50,182 nt of DNA, from IMG/VR virus record IMGVR_UViG_3300046318_000184, positions 1 to 50,182 of that record; one strand, written 5' to 3'. This document shows positions 22,047 through 30,302 of the stretch, in pieces. A program made the position numbers and the translations under genes. A model generated the notes under the pieces. That model ran no database searches, was not told the DNA's origin, and saw nothing but the letters and a program-made list of their open reading frames with translations. How positions within the stretch are numbered: the first letter of the stretch is position 1; the number at the start of each line of letters is the position of its first letter. The stretch is from a virus.

Positions 22047-22310
22047 ATGACAACTAATAATCAAAAACTTTACCGCGTTGACTGGAAGCAATCGACCGAC
22101 GTAGTCCCAGGGCAGTTCTTTGACGAATACTCGTACATCGCAGCTACGTCAGAGACAGAGGCAATCAAAGACCTATATGGGACTGACTTCAAAGTCAGAG
22201 AAGCTACCATCGAGGAAATGGAAGCATACGTACGCGGATACGAAGACGGCTATGACTCAGGAGTTCTAACGGAGAGAATCAGAGTTGCAGAAAATGCCGA
22301 AGAGGTTTAA
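22047..22310 (+). CDS. Hypothetical acidic protein, 87 aa
   Basis: The start at 22,047 is supported by AGGA seven bases upstream; a longer frame exists but overlaps the divergent gene. The sequence LYRVDWKQ...EYSYIAATSETEAIKDLYG reads as a small mixed fold, ending in an acidic helix. It lies three bases before the dNMP kinase gene, in the same rightward unit. I do not recognise a family. Confidence 0.65.
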   Translation: MTTNNQKLYRVDWKQSTDVVPGQFFDEYSYIAATSETEAIKDLYGTDFKVREATIEEMEAYVRGYEDGYDSGVLTERIRVAENAEEV

Positions 22311-22313
22311 TAG

Positions 22314-22856
22314 ATGATTATTGGACTAAGCGGCTACGCGCGCTCTGGTAAAGACACTATTGCTGATTATCTAGTCGAGCACCACGGATTCGTCAAACTA
22401 TCGTTTGCCACTCCAATGCGTGAAGCACTCTACAAACTAAACCCAGAGATTACTGACCTAAGTGGTCTTGTCTACGGGTTCAGACAGGCTGTAGACCTAT
22501 TCGGCTGGGAAGAGATGAAAACCTACTTTCCAGGATACCGAGGACTTATGCAGCGCATGGGGACCGAAGTTGGACGCAATATGTTTGGCGAGAACTTCTG
22601 GGTAGAACAGGCCCTAAAACAAGTAGAGCGTGGTCAAGATGTTGTATTTGCTGACACTAGATTCAAAAATGAGGCTCTAGCTATTGACGAGCTTTTTGGA
22701 GAGGTCTGGCGAATCGAACGTCCAGGCGTAAATGCTGCAAATGACCACATCTCTGAGCACGACTTAGATGACTACAAGTTTGACCACCGCATTATGAACT
22801 ACGGCCCTATCGAGGACCTCTATAAGACAGTAACAACTATTCTTACTGACCTATAA
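22314..22856 (+). CDS. Deoxynucleoside monophosphate kinase
   Basis: The 180-residue P-loop kinase has a Walker A motif GYARSGKDT (residues 7-15), the family segment ATPMREALY, RGLMQRMGTEVGRNMFG near residues 76-92 and VFADTRFKNEA near residues 117-127. This layout is that of the phage dNMP kinase group (T4 gp1-like), which phosphorylates dNMPs to dNDPs. It complements the NrdHIEF enzymes in supplying replication precursors. It is followed eight bases later by the recombinase gene. Confidence 0.85.
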   Translation: MIIGLSGYARSGKDTIADYLVEHHGFVKLSFATPMREALYKLNPEITDLSGLVYGFRQAVDLFGWEEMKTYFPGYRGLMQRMGTEVGRNMFGENFWVEQALKQVERGQDVVFADTRFKNEALAIDELFGEVWRIERPGVNAANDHISEHDLDDYKFDHRIMNYGPIEDLYKTVTTILTDL

Positions 22857-22863
22857 TTGATAA

Positions 22864-23517
22864 GTGGATATAGAACCTACTGACTTAGCAATACTTTACG
22901 CACGCGTATCTACCCAACTACAGGTTAGCGACGGCGTATCTCTTGACGTTCAAGAACGCCAACTTCAGCAGGCAGCTGAATTGGCCGGCTACACATCCAT
23001 CGAGCTTGTTCGAGAAGAAGGACGTTCTGGGAAGAACATTAGCGGACGCCCAGCACTTACTGATGCATTAAAGCGACTAGACGCTGGAGAAGCTAAGGCA
23101 CTCTTCGTTACCCGCATCGACCGCTTGGCCCGATCTACCCAAGACTTTCTTAGCGTTGTAGACCGAGCCAACAAGAATGGGTGGCGTCTTGTAATGTTAG
23201 ATCTAAACCTGGACACATCCAGCTACCAGGGCCGCTTTGTGGTAACCATTATGTCTGCCCTTGCGGAGATGGAGCGCGGAATTATTGCTGAACGTCAGAA
23301 AGATGTACACAAAGACAGACGAGCACGCGGTGTCGTCTGGGGAGTAGACATGGGGCCAAAGAATAAGACCCCAGAAGAAATCAAACAGCGTATTGCTGCT
23401 GAAAGATCTTCTGGGGCCTCATACCGCAAAATCGCGGAAGGTCTAAACCGAGATGAGATTCCTACTCAGAATGGTCGTCAGTGGCATCCGACAACTGTTC
23501 GTAACTTGCTGCTTTAG
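22864..23517 (+). CDS. Small serine recombinase (resolvase/invertase type, GTG start)
   Basis: The catalytic domain is complete: YARVSTQLQ with nucleophile Ser16, the VREEGRSGKNISGRPAL segment, LFVTRIDRLARS, and the E-helix MSALAEMERGIIAERQ. A short C-terminal DNA-binding part (GASYRKIAEGLNRDEIPTQNG) matches only the beginning of the large-recombinase domain. At 217 residues it is half the length of phage serine integrases and closer to resolvases or invertases. It is 3 kb from the repeat-rich fibre genes. Its 3' end overlaps the convergent glycosyltransferase gene by 56 bases. No flanking crossover sites were identified. Confidence 0.88.
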   Translation: MDIEPTDLAILYARVSTQLQVSDGVSLDVQERQLQQAAELAGYTSIELVREEGRSGKNISGRPALTDALKRLDAGEAKALFVTRIDRLARSTQDFLSVVDRANKNGWRLVMLDLNLDTSSYQGRFVVTIMSALAEMERGIIAERQKDVHKDRRARGVVWGVDMGPKNKTPEEIKQRIAAERSSGASYRKIAEGLNRDEIPTQNGRQWHPTTVRNLLL

Positions 23518-24253
23518 TCGCTAGTTCATGCTTTAGCTGCACATCCTGAGCAAATCTACCGCTGAACTGATAGTCACCAGCATGAACCACATTTACCCAA
23601 GGGGCAGCGTAAACCTTACCACCCATCTCACGCCACTTACGACAGAAGTGATAGTCCTCAGATAGTAGGATCCCATCCTCGGTAATGCTGGTAGCAAAAA
23701 ACTCAGTAACCATCCGATTAAAATCAAACTGACCGTCAGAGCCATTCAAAGCATACTTAGGGCACAAAGGTTCCATCTGCTCAAACACACTACGCTTGAT
23801 TAGCATTAAACCAGTAGCAACTTCCGTAACTTCGACTGGCTCATTTAGCTTGATGCTAGATGTACCAGGGAGAAGATTCATAGCAAAGAATCCAGAATGC
23901 TCGGCAAGATTCTCTTTGCCAGCTAGTGCAGCCGCACGAACACCGTCCCAGTTGATATTCTTCATTGGGTAGACACCGCCGATGATGTCAGACTTAGTGT
24001 CAATCATTGCCATAACGTCTGCAACGTTGAATCCCTCGTCGGCATCGATAAAGAATAAGTAGTCGGCATCGCTATCGAGGAACTCTTTTACTAGATTGTT
24101 TCTAGCTCTTGTAATCAAGCTCTCATTGTAAATTTTAGAAAACGAGATCTGGTAACCTCTCTGAGCAAGCTCAAAGGTGAGATTGATAACGCTATCCATG
24201 TAGATACCTTTACAGTTCCCACCATACATAGGGGTTGCAATGCGTATATGCAT
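23462..24253 (-). CDS. Glycosyltransferase, GT-A fold (family 2-like)
   Basis: The 263-residue protein has the nucleotide-sugar fold start MHIRIATPMYGG, the metal-binding FIDAD segment (Asp70 and Asp72), the acceptor region IIGGVYPMKN, EVTEVATGLMLIKRSVFE, and a LSEDYHFCRKW segment near the catalytic base. It transfers a sugar from an activated donor, and the nucleotidyltransferases in the window could supply such donors. No membrane segment is present. The ATG at 24,253 follows AGGA; longer in-frame starts run into the terminator. Its target (virion, DNA or host glycan) is unknown. Confidence 0.8.
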   Translation of the reverse strand: MHIRIATPMYGGNCKGIYMDSVINLTFELAQRGYQISFSKIYNESLITRARNNLVKEFLDSDADYLFFIDADEGFNVADVMAMIDTKSDIIGGVYPMKNINWDGVRAAALAGKENLAEHSGFFAMNLLPGTSSIKLNEPVEVTEVATGLMLIKRSVFEQMEPLCPKYALNGSDGQFDFNRMVTEFFATSITEDGILLSEDYHFCRKWREMGGKVYAAPWVNVVHAGDYQFSGRFAQDVQLKHELATKAASYEQLSDATDDHSE

Positions 24254-24262
24254 AAAAATCCT

Positions 24263-24302
24263 AACTAAAAAGAAGGGGCCGGGAAGGAGACAACCCGGCC
24301 CC
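24263..24302 (-). terminator. Terminator after the primase-helicase gene
   Basis: On the minus strand GGGGCCGGG pairs perfectly with CCCGGCCCC around a ten-base loop, followed by TTCTTTTT. It sits between the primase-helicase and the glycosyltransferase, so the latter needs its own promoter or readthrough. Confidence 0.85.
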
Positions 24303-24374
24303 ATGTGCCTCTCTCCCAAGGAGCACATTCACATTCTACTGCATCATCAGTAAAAAGTAATTAAATATTCAGTT

Positions 24375-27002
24375 TTAGTGTCCAGCGAGTCGGCTCGCCA
24401 TGTTCCAGTCGATTCCATTTGACTCAACCGCTCTCGGTGCCATTACATATTCCTTGAGTTCAGCACGAGAACCTTGACCCATAATAGTCAGACCACGGTC
24501 AGACAACTTACGGTGGAATGCAATCTGAGTCATAGGACGCTCACCACGCTCATCGGACCATACACGGTATACCGCATATACTTCCTTAACGCGAGTAGTC
24601 GAGCCCTCAACCTGCTTCATCTCTTCATTCAAGAACATACCAAGACGGTCTTCATTCTTGCGATACATATCAGCAGCCTCGGCCACAGCTGTACACCAAC
24701 CAAGAGGGTCACGGGCAGAAGAACCTAGGTACTTGATTGCACCTTCAACAGCCCAAGCAAGAACTGCAGGTAGACCACCCTCTGGGTCAAACAAGTACGC
24801 CTTTAGGTCTGGGTCAGAAGACTCAGGAACCTTGCTCCAAGGAATCGGACGAATACGACGCCACATAGCATCATCGGTAATCATAGGGCGGTGGTTAGTG
24901 GTAACCCACAACTTAGCCTGAGCCTTAAATGTGAATGGCTTCTCACCAGGAGAACGTGCCGAGATTTCAGACGAACCAGTCAACTTCTTAATAGAGTTTT
25001 CCTTGATACGCTCAGACTCTGGCAACTCATCCACCCAGACCATGCGCTTACCACGAAGTTCAGCCCAGTGGTAGAGGTCGGTGCTACTAGTAGCTCCACC
25101 ATTGTCAGCAAGAATGCTTGAGTCAAGTGGCCACGAGTACTGCTGGGTTCCCAGAGCTTTAACAATTGCTTCAACAAAGGTGTTCTTACCAGAACCCGGA
25201 GGACCGTAAACCAAGAACATTAGGTCCTGGTTATTTAGGCCAGTTAGCGTGTAACCAACCGCACGCTGAATCCAGTCCTGAAGTTCCTTGTCTCCGCCGG
25301 TAGCAAAATCCAAGAACTGCTCCCAGCGAACGTTACGCATTCCAGGAGTGTAAGCAACAGGAGTACGCTTCGTGATATGGAGGTCTGGACGTCCACGCAA
25401 AAGCTCACCAGTGCGTAGGTTAATAACACCGTTAGCCACACCGATAAGATACTCATCGCCATCCCACTCCTCAACAGGAACTACAACACGAGGGTCAGAG
25501 TTTGCGCTGTCGATTGCAGAGTTCAGGCGCGAGTTTGACTTAGCCTGGTTAGCCCACTTCAGGACCTCGTTCTTCTTATCCTGATCGTCATACTTAGCTA
25601 CCTCAGTAGCGATGATGGTAGGAATACGCTTGGCTACCTCACGCATACCGAGGTCTTCAGCATCTGGACGCCAGTAGCTGCCGTCCCAAATGAACCAACC
25701 GATACCGGGAGTGTAGCGAATAGAGGAACCAAACGAGTCCACGATTCGACGACCGTTACCAATGTCAGATAGCGAACGTCGACCAGGCGAACCACCCTCT
25801 TGCTCAGAGATGGCGTCAGGGTCTTTAGGAACGTCAACGTTACCACTACTAAATGCGTCAGCAATAGAGACTCCGCTGTGCGCGGCATCGGCCATAGCTG
25901 CACCGATAGTTCCGTACACAACCTCAGAGTGTCGATCATTGCCATCCGCATCCTTAACCTTAGGGGCCGGATTATGTGGGATAGACCTAGTTTCCTCCTG
26001 GTTACGCTTAGCCCAGTCCTGAGCACCAGGCCAGATTAGGTCACCAACAGGGTTGTTAGATACAAAGTCAATAGCACGACGAACGTGCATCAGTAGACCG
26101 CCCTGGCCTTCAAGCTCAAGTGGTGGGCGAACCTTTTCATGGTTGAAACGGATCATCAATGTCTCAACAGCAAGCTTTCCAGCCTCAGAGTCAACGCCCA
26201 TCTTGTTTGCGATTGCACAAGTTAGCTTATAAATGTCTACAGCACGGGAGCCTTCTTCAATACCTTCTTCAAGGAACTTGTTGATGTCAACACGTTCATC
26301 GCCAGAGTTTAGGTCCCCTAGCCAGCTCCAATCGCCTTGACCTAGGCTGGTGCCACTACGACCGCGACTGCTGCGCTTGCGGATAGCATTCAGAAGTTCT
26401 TCGGGGGCCTCAGCCATACGCATCTCCCATGGAGATTGTCCAGGTGCCCAGTCATATGTAACACCAGAACCGTGACGAGATGGAGACACCATAACGTAGC
26501 CGTTGTATTTAATGTCAATACCGTTTAGCCCATAAGACTTTAGATTGCCCATGAACTGCTCGCCATCTTCTACTCGGAAGTAGAGGTGACGCCCACGGTT
26601 CTGAGAACCCTGGTAGCTATACAGACCAGTCAAGGCTTCTACAGTTTTTGGAAGAGTTATCCCAAGCAACTCTTCAAACTTCTCGAACGACTCGATGCCG
26701 CCAGAGCGCGGGTCAATGTCGACTACGATAAATCCGGAACCTTGGCAGTAAACACCAATGTTGTTCTCCGGGTTACGGTCCCACCAGGATTCGATAGTTG
26801 CTACATCATCGGTAGCTCGGTTGTTCCAATCACCAATCTGAGGGTGCTTGCCAATGTCTTTCGGCTCGGCGTGCTGACCATTACAGGTACAGCGACCACC
26901 ATCCGTGATACCGAAACAAGGGAGGATTTTCCATCCCTGCTTGGCGTACCAAACAGACCCTTTTGCTAGTCGTTCAGCGTGCGTCGTTTTGGGAGATGAC
27001 AT
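24375..27002 (-). CDS. Primase-polymerase / D5-like helicase fusion, 875 aa
   Basis: The N-terminal 220 residues are a bifunctional primase-polymerase domain: GWKILPCFG, the small Cys/His cluster CTCNGQHAEPKDIGKHP, the catalytic VVDIDP (Asp95 and Asp97), RHLYFRVEDG and GYVMVSPSRHGSG. The C-terminal half is a superfamily 3 helicase with Walker A GPPGSGKNT (about residue 600), Walker B MVWVDELPES, and LWVTTNHRPMI with the arginine finger in WRRIRPIPW. This primes and unwinds phage DNA at the fork, and the architecture is common in phages and P4-type plasmids. It is transcribed leftward, away from the remaining replication genes, from a promoter at 27,037-27,064. Confidence 0.92.
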   Translation of the reverse strand: MSSPKTTHAERLAKGSVWYAKQGWKILPCFGITDGGRCTCNGQHAEPKDIGKHPQIGDWNNRATDDVATIESWWDRNPENNIGVYCQGSGFIVVDIDPRSGGIESFEKFEELLGITLPKTVEALTGLYSYQGSQNRGRHLYFRVEDGEQFMGNLKSYGLNGIDIKYNGYVMVSPSRHGSGVTYDWAPGQSPWEMRMAEAPEELLNAIRKRSSRGRSGTSLGQGDWSWLGDLNSGDERVDINKFLEEGIEEGSRAVDIYKLTCAIANKMGVDSEAGKLAVETLMIRFNHEKVRPPLELEGQGGLLMHVRRAIDFVSNNPVGDLIWPGAQDWAKRNQEETRSIPHNPAPKVKDADGNDRHSEVVYGTIGAAMADAAHSGVSIADAFSSGNVDVPKDPDAISEQEGGSPGRRSLSDIGNGRRIVDSFGSSIRYTPGIGWFIWDGSYWRPDAEDLGMREVAKRIPTIIATEVAKYDDQDKKNEVLKWANQAKSNSRLNSAIDSANSDPRVVVPVEEWDGDEYLIGVANGVINLRTGELLRGRPDLHITKRTPVAYTPGMRNVRWEQFLDFATGGDKELQDWIQRAVGYTLTGLNNQDLMFLVYGPPGSGKNTFVEAIVKALGTQQYSWPLDSSILADNGGATSSTDLYHWAELRGKRMVWVDELPESERIKENSIKKLTGSSEISARSPGEKPFTFKAQAKLWVTTNHRPMITDDAMWRRIRPIPWSKVPESSDPDLKAYLFDPEGGLPAVLAWAVEGAIKYLGSSARDPLGWCTAVAEAADMYRKNEDRLGMFLNEEMKQVEGSTTRVKEVYAVYRVWSDERGERPMTQIAFHRKLSDRGLTIMGQGSRAELKEYVMAPRAVESNGIDWNMASRLAGH

Positions 27003-27036
27003 ACGTATAAACCTTTCTGTAGTGTTATCAAAGACG

Positions 27037-27064
27037 ATAATACACCCTAGGCGCTAAAAATCAA
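27037..27064 (-). promoter_or_regulatory. Promoter of the primase-helicase gene
   Basis: TTGATT (27,059-27,064), a 16-bp spacer and TATTAT (27,037-27,042) on the minus strand, with AGAAAGG as ribosome binding site. The spacer contains one arm of a 9-bp inverted repeat. Confidence 0.65.
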
Positions 27065-27110
27065 AATTGAATACAGCATCTGAGTGTCTTGAAGTGTAGC
27101 ACGCCTAGGG
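27045..27110. promoter_or_regulatory. Inverted repeat, probable operator in the divergent promoter region
   Basis: CCCTAGGCG (27,045-27,053) is repeated in inverted form as CGCCTAGGG (27,102-27,110), a perfect 9-bp arm pair 48 bp apart. One arm lies in the spacer of the primase-helicase promoter. The other lies after TTGAAG (27,089-27,094), where the divergent rightward promoter could be. The rest of the 176-bp gap holds no gene. Confidence 0.6.
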
Positions 27111-27178
27111 CTAATCACTAAGTACAGGCTGTTGTACAATTATACATAGCCCGTGAAAAACCCATTGGATCCCCCACC

Positions 27179-27511
27179 ATGCCACTTGAAATTATTTTTA
27201 CAACAGCCGCTGTAATCACTGCCATCGGCGTTATCGTCGGTGGCATTGTTGCTGTCTACAGAATAGCACAGAACATTAGCAAATCTATCGGCCTAGACTC
27301 AAATGGTAAAACTATTTCAGAACGCCTTGAACGAGTCGAGCACCAACTCTGGGAAAACGGCGGAAGCTCCTTAGCAGATCGAGTCAATACAATTGAAGAG
27401 CACGCGATCAAAACATCTACAGAGTTAGAGATCATCAAAAACTTCTTAATCCCAGCTCACACTGCTACAGTACATCCAGTAAGAAAAACTAGATCAAAAA
27501 AAGCTAGTTAA
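27179..27511 (+). CDS. Membrane protein with coiled coil, holin-like
   Basis: The protein is 110 residues long. The N-terminus is a single membrane helix (IIFTTAAVITAIGVIVGGIV), followed by a cytoplasmic linker and a coiled coil with leucine-type heptads (ISERLERVEHQLWENG, LADRVNTIEEHAIKT), and a basic Lys/Arg tail. This layout resembles the small DUF2746-like proteins often called holins in actinophage, but no endolysin is adjacent. It is a separate transcriptional unit just after the divergent promoter region. Confidence 0.6.
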   Translation: MPLEIIFTTAAVITAIGVIVGGIVAVYRIAQNISKSIGLDSNGKTISERLERVEHQLWENGGSSLADRVNTIEEHAIKTSTELEIIKNFLIPAHTATVHPVRKTRSKKAS

Positions 27512-27513
27512 TT

Positions 27514-27543
27514 ATTAGCAAAACAGCGCTTTATGCGCTAGAA
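27514..27543 (+). promoter_or_regulatory. Promoter with embedded palindrome for the HTH/phosphoesterase operon
   Basis: TTAGCA (27,514-27,519), an 18-bp spacer and TAGAAT (27,538-27,543). The spacer contains the inverted repeat AGCGC-TTTAT-GCGCT (27,524-27,538), a likely operator. The leader then reads AAAGACACAAACGACGAA before the GAAGGAG ribosome binding site. Confidence 0.65.
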
Positions 27544-27582
27544 TGATTTAAAGACACAAACGACGAATGAAGGAGTTACAAC

Positions 27583-27849
27583 ATGTCGCTGTCCGACAAG
27601 CTCTTAAAAGCTACTCAAATGGCAAAAGTATCCCTATGTAAAGTTGGCATTCTACTGTCCACGGATGCACTTAATCCAAAGGACAGGGAACAGCTAGCAA
27701 CAATTTTAGCGGTCCCTATGGAAAACCCTAAACGAGTGCCAAACTCTATATTGGCAAAAGTCCTTCGAGAAGAAGGTCACGACATCTCAAACAGCGCAGT
27801 AGACCGCCACCGCCGCGGAGACTGCAGTTGCACCCGAAAGGTTATGTAA
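27583..27849 (+). CDS. Small HTH-type DNA-binding protein, 88 aa
   Basis: The C-terminal half, VPNSILAKVLREEGHDISNSAVDRHRRGDCSC, is a recurrent actinophage module: a helix-turn-helix preceded by a short N-terminal helix and ended by a Cys-x-Cys. It is the first gene of the replication operon and overlaps the next start by one base (TAATG). It is probably a regulator or replication accessory, but no target is known. Confidence 0.7.
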   Translation: MSLSDKLLKATQMAKVSLCKVGILLSTDALNPKDREQLATILAVPMENPKRVPNSILAKVLREEGHDISNSAVDRHRRGDCSCTRKVM

Positions 27850-29048
27850 TGGGTTTATCTGACAAACTAGAAGATTTAGCGAATCCAGGTAAATCTGGCT
27901 CCGACCTCAAAGCACTTAATACTCCAGAAAACTGGCGTTCAAAAATGGACGTCGATGATGTTTCTGGAGGTTTCATCGTTTCTCAACCCCGTCCAGCTGG
28001 AGAGCCTCAAGACGCTCGTCAAATTCTAGAGGACTTTGATCTCAACCCAGACGACTGGAACGTTACCTCTATCCGCCGCGGTAAGTGGCAGAAGTATGAC
28101 GGCGAGTATTTAGAATCGCTACGAGTTAACGTAGTGCCAAACCGAGTCGCATACGAAGACCGACTAGACGCCGAAAAACTGATTGATGAAATTAAGAAGT
28201 GGCGTCCAGAGCGCGGTATCAAGGTAGCCAACGGCACCGGATCTTTTGCCGCTGTCCCAGCTGACCAGCAGATTGGTAAGAAGGCCGGAGGCCAAGGCAC
28301 TCAGCAGTCAATCGACCGAATCCTAGGTCTAACCGACGCATCAGTACACAAGTTTAAGAGCTACCAGAAGATGGGGCTAAACCTAGGGTCAATCACCCTA
28401 GCACTTCCAGGAGACCACGTTGAAGGTAACGTGTCACAGAATGGGCGTCTACAAGGTCTAGCTGCATCAGACTTAGGCCTCACTGAGCAGGTACGTGTCG
28501 CACGTCGCCTACTTATGGCTCAGATCAAAGCTCTCGCTCCATTAGCCGAGCGTATGATTGTTCCGGTCATCAACGGGAACCACGACGAAGTAACGCGTCA
28601 GGTTGCTGCCGATCCCGCTGATGGCTGGAACGTAGAAATCGCTGCAGCAGTGCAAGATGCCTGCGCAGAGAATCCTGCGTTGCAACATGTCGAGTTCCGT
28701 TTCCCAGCATCAGGACACCAGACACTTGTGGTAAATATCGAAGGTACTCACCTGGGGCTGTTCCACGGCCACCAGGCAAACCAGAACAACGTCCTAAAAT
28801 ATCTATCGGGCCAGGCTGCAGGTCAGACCGCACTTGGTAACGCTGACGTTTGGATCTCAGGCCACTTCCACAACTTCCGCACAATGGATATTGGTGACCG
28901 CCTGTGGCTACAATGCCCTACAACTGATCCAGGGTCAGAGTGGTTCCGTGACCGTGCAGGTCTAGAGTCAAAGCCAGGACTTCTAACAATGGTTCTAGGT
29001 GGGGGCTTCGATCCACGAGAGTTCATTAGCGTTCTACCTGTAAAGTAG
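27849..29048 (+). CDS. Calcineurin-like metallophosphoesterase
   Basis: The 399-residue protein has the dinuclear-metal motifs of this superfamily in order: GDHVEGNV (first metal site), NGNHDE (Asn-His pair), LFHGH and SGHFHNF near the C-terminus. The Mre11/SbcD-like nucleases and related phage phosphoesterases share this order. The first 150 residues form a family-specific N-terminal domain, so the usual DxH motif could be degenerate or lie there. I chose the ATG at 27,849, coupled to the HTH gene stop. A role in phage DNA processing is likely but unproven. Confidence 0.82.
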   Translation: MGLSDKLEDLANPGKSGSDLKALNTPENWRSKMDVDDVSGGFIVSQPRPAGEPQDARQILEDFDLNPDDWNVTSIRRGKWQKYDGEYLESLRVNVVPNRVAYEDRLDAEKLIDEIKKWRPERGIKVANGTGSFAAVPADQQIGKKAGGQGTQQSIDRILGLTDASVHKFKSYQKMGLNLGSITLALPGDHVEGNVSQNGRLQGLAASDLGLTEQVRVARRLLMAQIKALAPLAERMIVPVINGNHDEVTRQVAADPADGWNVEIAAAVQDACAENPALQHVEFRFPASGHQTLVVNIEGTHLGLFHGHQANQNNVLKYLSGQAAGQTALGNADVWISGHFHNFRTMDIGDRLWLQCPTTDPGSEWFRDRAGLESKPGLLTMVLGGGFDPREFISVLPVK

Positions 29049-29049
29049 C

Positions 29050-29874
29050 ATGAAGAAAACTAGCAAAATGTATATCCCAATCTGGGATCACGTCCTCAAG
29101 AACGGAATAAGCATCGATAACCAGCTCACTAAGGCTGGGATTGAGTTTCTCATCTGGGACCTGAACCCAGTTCCTCAAAACCGAACCCACTGGGTGCCGG
29201 CAGAGAAGGTTTGGTACTACGGACACTTCTACAACTCGCTAGAAGACTTCGCTAAGACCGACCACGGCATATTCATTTTCAATGCTGGAGATGCTTATAG
29301 TGACCAGCACGCTGAGTTTGTTCGACTACTAGAAGATCAGATGACTGCAGATGAAGATATCTGGGTTATGTCCCCTAGGATGGTTAACGATAATAGCGAG
29401 GGGATGTTTTCCCTAATCCAGATGTCTAAGACCCATGAGAATATGGGACTATCTACTTTTATAAATGGGATATATGTAGCCATGAATAGAGAGGCAGCAC
29501 TAGATATCCTCGACTACTATAGATGGCTACTAGCAAATGGCTATATGGATTTTTCTAAGATGGTCACTGGCCACTGTTTAGATAAAGTTTGCGGCGCATG
29601 GGCAATCTATAACAATAAAAAGGTATATCGTAAGTGGGACTTCTTCATGCGCACTGAGATTAGCACCTCGTACGCACTAGATACAGCTGGCAGCGACTGC
29701 CGAAATATCAAGGACAGATTTGAAGAATACTTAGCGTATTTAGGGAAAGACCCTAAGCCGCTAAAAGCAATTCTGGATGCAATCGAAGATAAGTCTATTC
29801 GACACTCTCGAACCGAATACCCGATTGAAAATATATATTTCAACCTAAAAAACATTGAGGACCTCGACTACTAA
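29050..29874 (+). CDS. Hypothetical protein, possible GT-A-type transferase, 274 aa
   Basis: The sequence has features resembling GT-A transferases (IFIFNAGDAYSDQ near residues 74-86, then WVMSPRMVNDNSEG and FINGIYVAMNREAALDIL), but I see no unambiguous DxD motif. It is placed between the metallophosphoesterase and the TagD-like gene, whose start overlaps its stop (TAATG). A transferase using the product of the neighbouring nucleotidyltransferase is a reasonable hypothesis only. Confidence 0.55.
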   Translation: MKKTSKMYIPIWDHVLKNGISIDNQLTKAGIEFLIWDLNPVPQNRTHWVPAEKVWYYGHFYNSLEDFAKTDHGIFIFNAGDAYSDQHAEFVRLLEDQMTADEDIWVMSPRMVNDNSEGMFSLIQMSKTHENMGLSTFINGIYVAMNREAALDILDYYRWLLANGYMDFSKMVTGHCLDKVCGAWAIYNNKKVYRKWDFFMRTEISTSYALDTAGSDCRNIKDRFEEYLAYLGKDPKPLKAILDAIEDKSIRHSRTEYPIENIYFNLKNIEDLDY

Positions 29875-30302
29875 TGAGTAAACCAGTCGTCTATACAGGA
29901 GGAACATTTGACCTCCCCCACCCAGGGCACTACCGACTCCTAGAGCGAGCTGCAGACTTCGGTGAGGTCGTGGTGGCCATAAATACAGACGAGTTTATCT
30001 ATAGCTACAAAGGCAAATACCCAGTTCTGACCTACAACGAACGGGAAGAAATTCTAATGGCCTGCAAGTGGGTAGATCGCGTAATCCCAAACTTTGGCGG
30101 AGAAGATTCAACTATTTCGATTGAGATGGTTAAGCCGGACTACATCATTATCGGGTCCGATTGGGCACGCAGAGATTACTACAAACAAATGGGATTTACC
30201 CAGGACTGGCTAGATGAGCGCGGAATAGGTCTTATCTATGTTCCATACACAAAAGGCATAAGCAGTACAGACATCAAAAAGCGAATGAAGAATTTAGACT
30301 AA
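29874..30302 (+). CDS. TagD-like cytidylyltransferase (glycerol-3-phosphate type)
   Basis: The 142-residue protein has the superfamily HxGH motif (TFDLPHPGH, His16 and His19), the EREEILMACKWVDRVIP segment, and the end PYTKGISSTDIKKRMK, which matches the TagD/GCT signature (ISST) that closes the active site. TagD makes CDP-glycerol for wall teichoic acid; related enzymes activate other alcohols or sugars. It is distinct from the HldE-like enzyme at 830. Its stop overlaps the stop of the convergent WhiB gene by four bases. Confidence 0.88.
   Translation: MSKPVVYTGGTFDLPHPGHYRLLERAADFGEVVVAINTDEFIYSYKGKYPVLTYNEREEILMACKWVDRVIPNFGGEDSTISIEMVKPDYIIIGSDWARRDYYKQMGFTQDWLDERGIGLIYVPYTKGISSTDIKKRMKNLD

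Noticed and set aside
22864-23517. Phage integrase with attachment site
   Set aside because: The enzyme lacks most of the large serine integrase domain, and no tRNA-overlapping or duplicated core sequence was identified nearby.
26586-26969. A 127-codon rightward frame within the primase-helicase gene
   Set aside because: It lies antisense inside a well-supported domain, has no promoter or ribosome binding site, and its product has no recognisable features.
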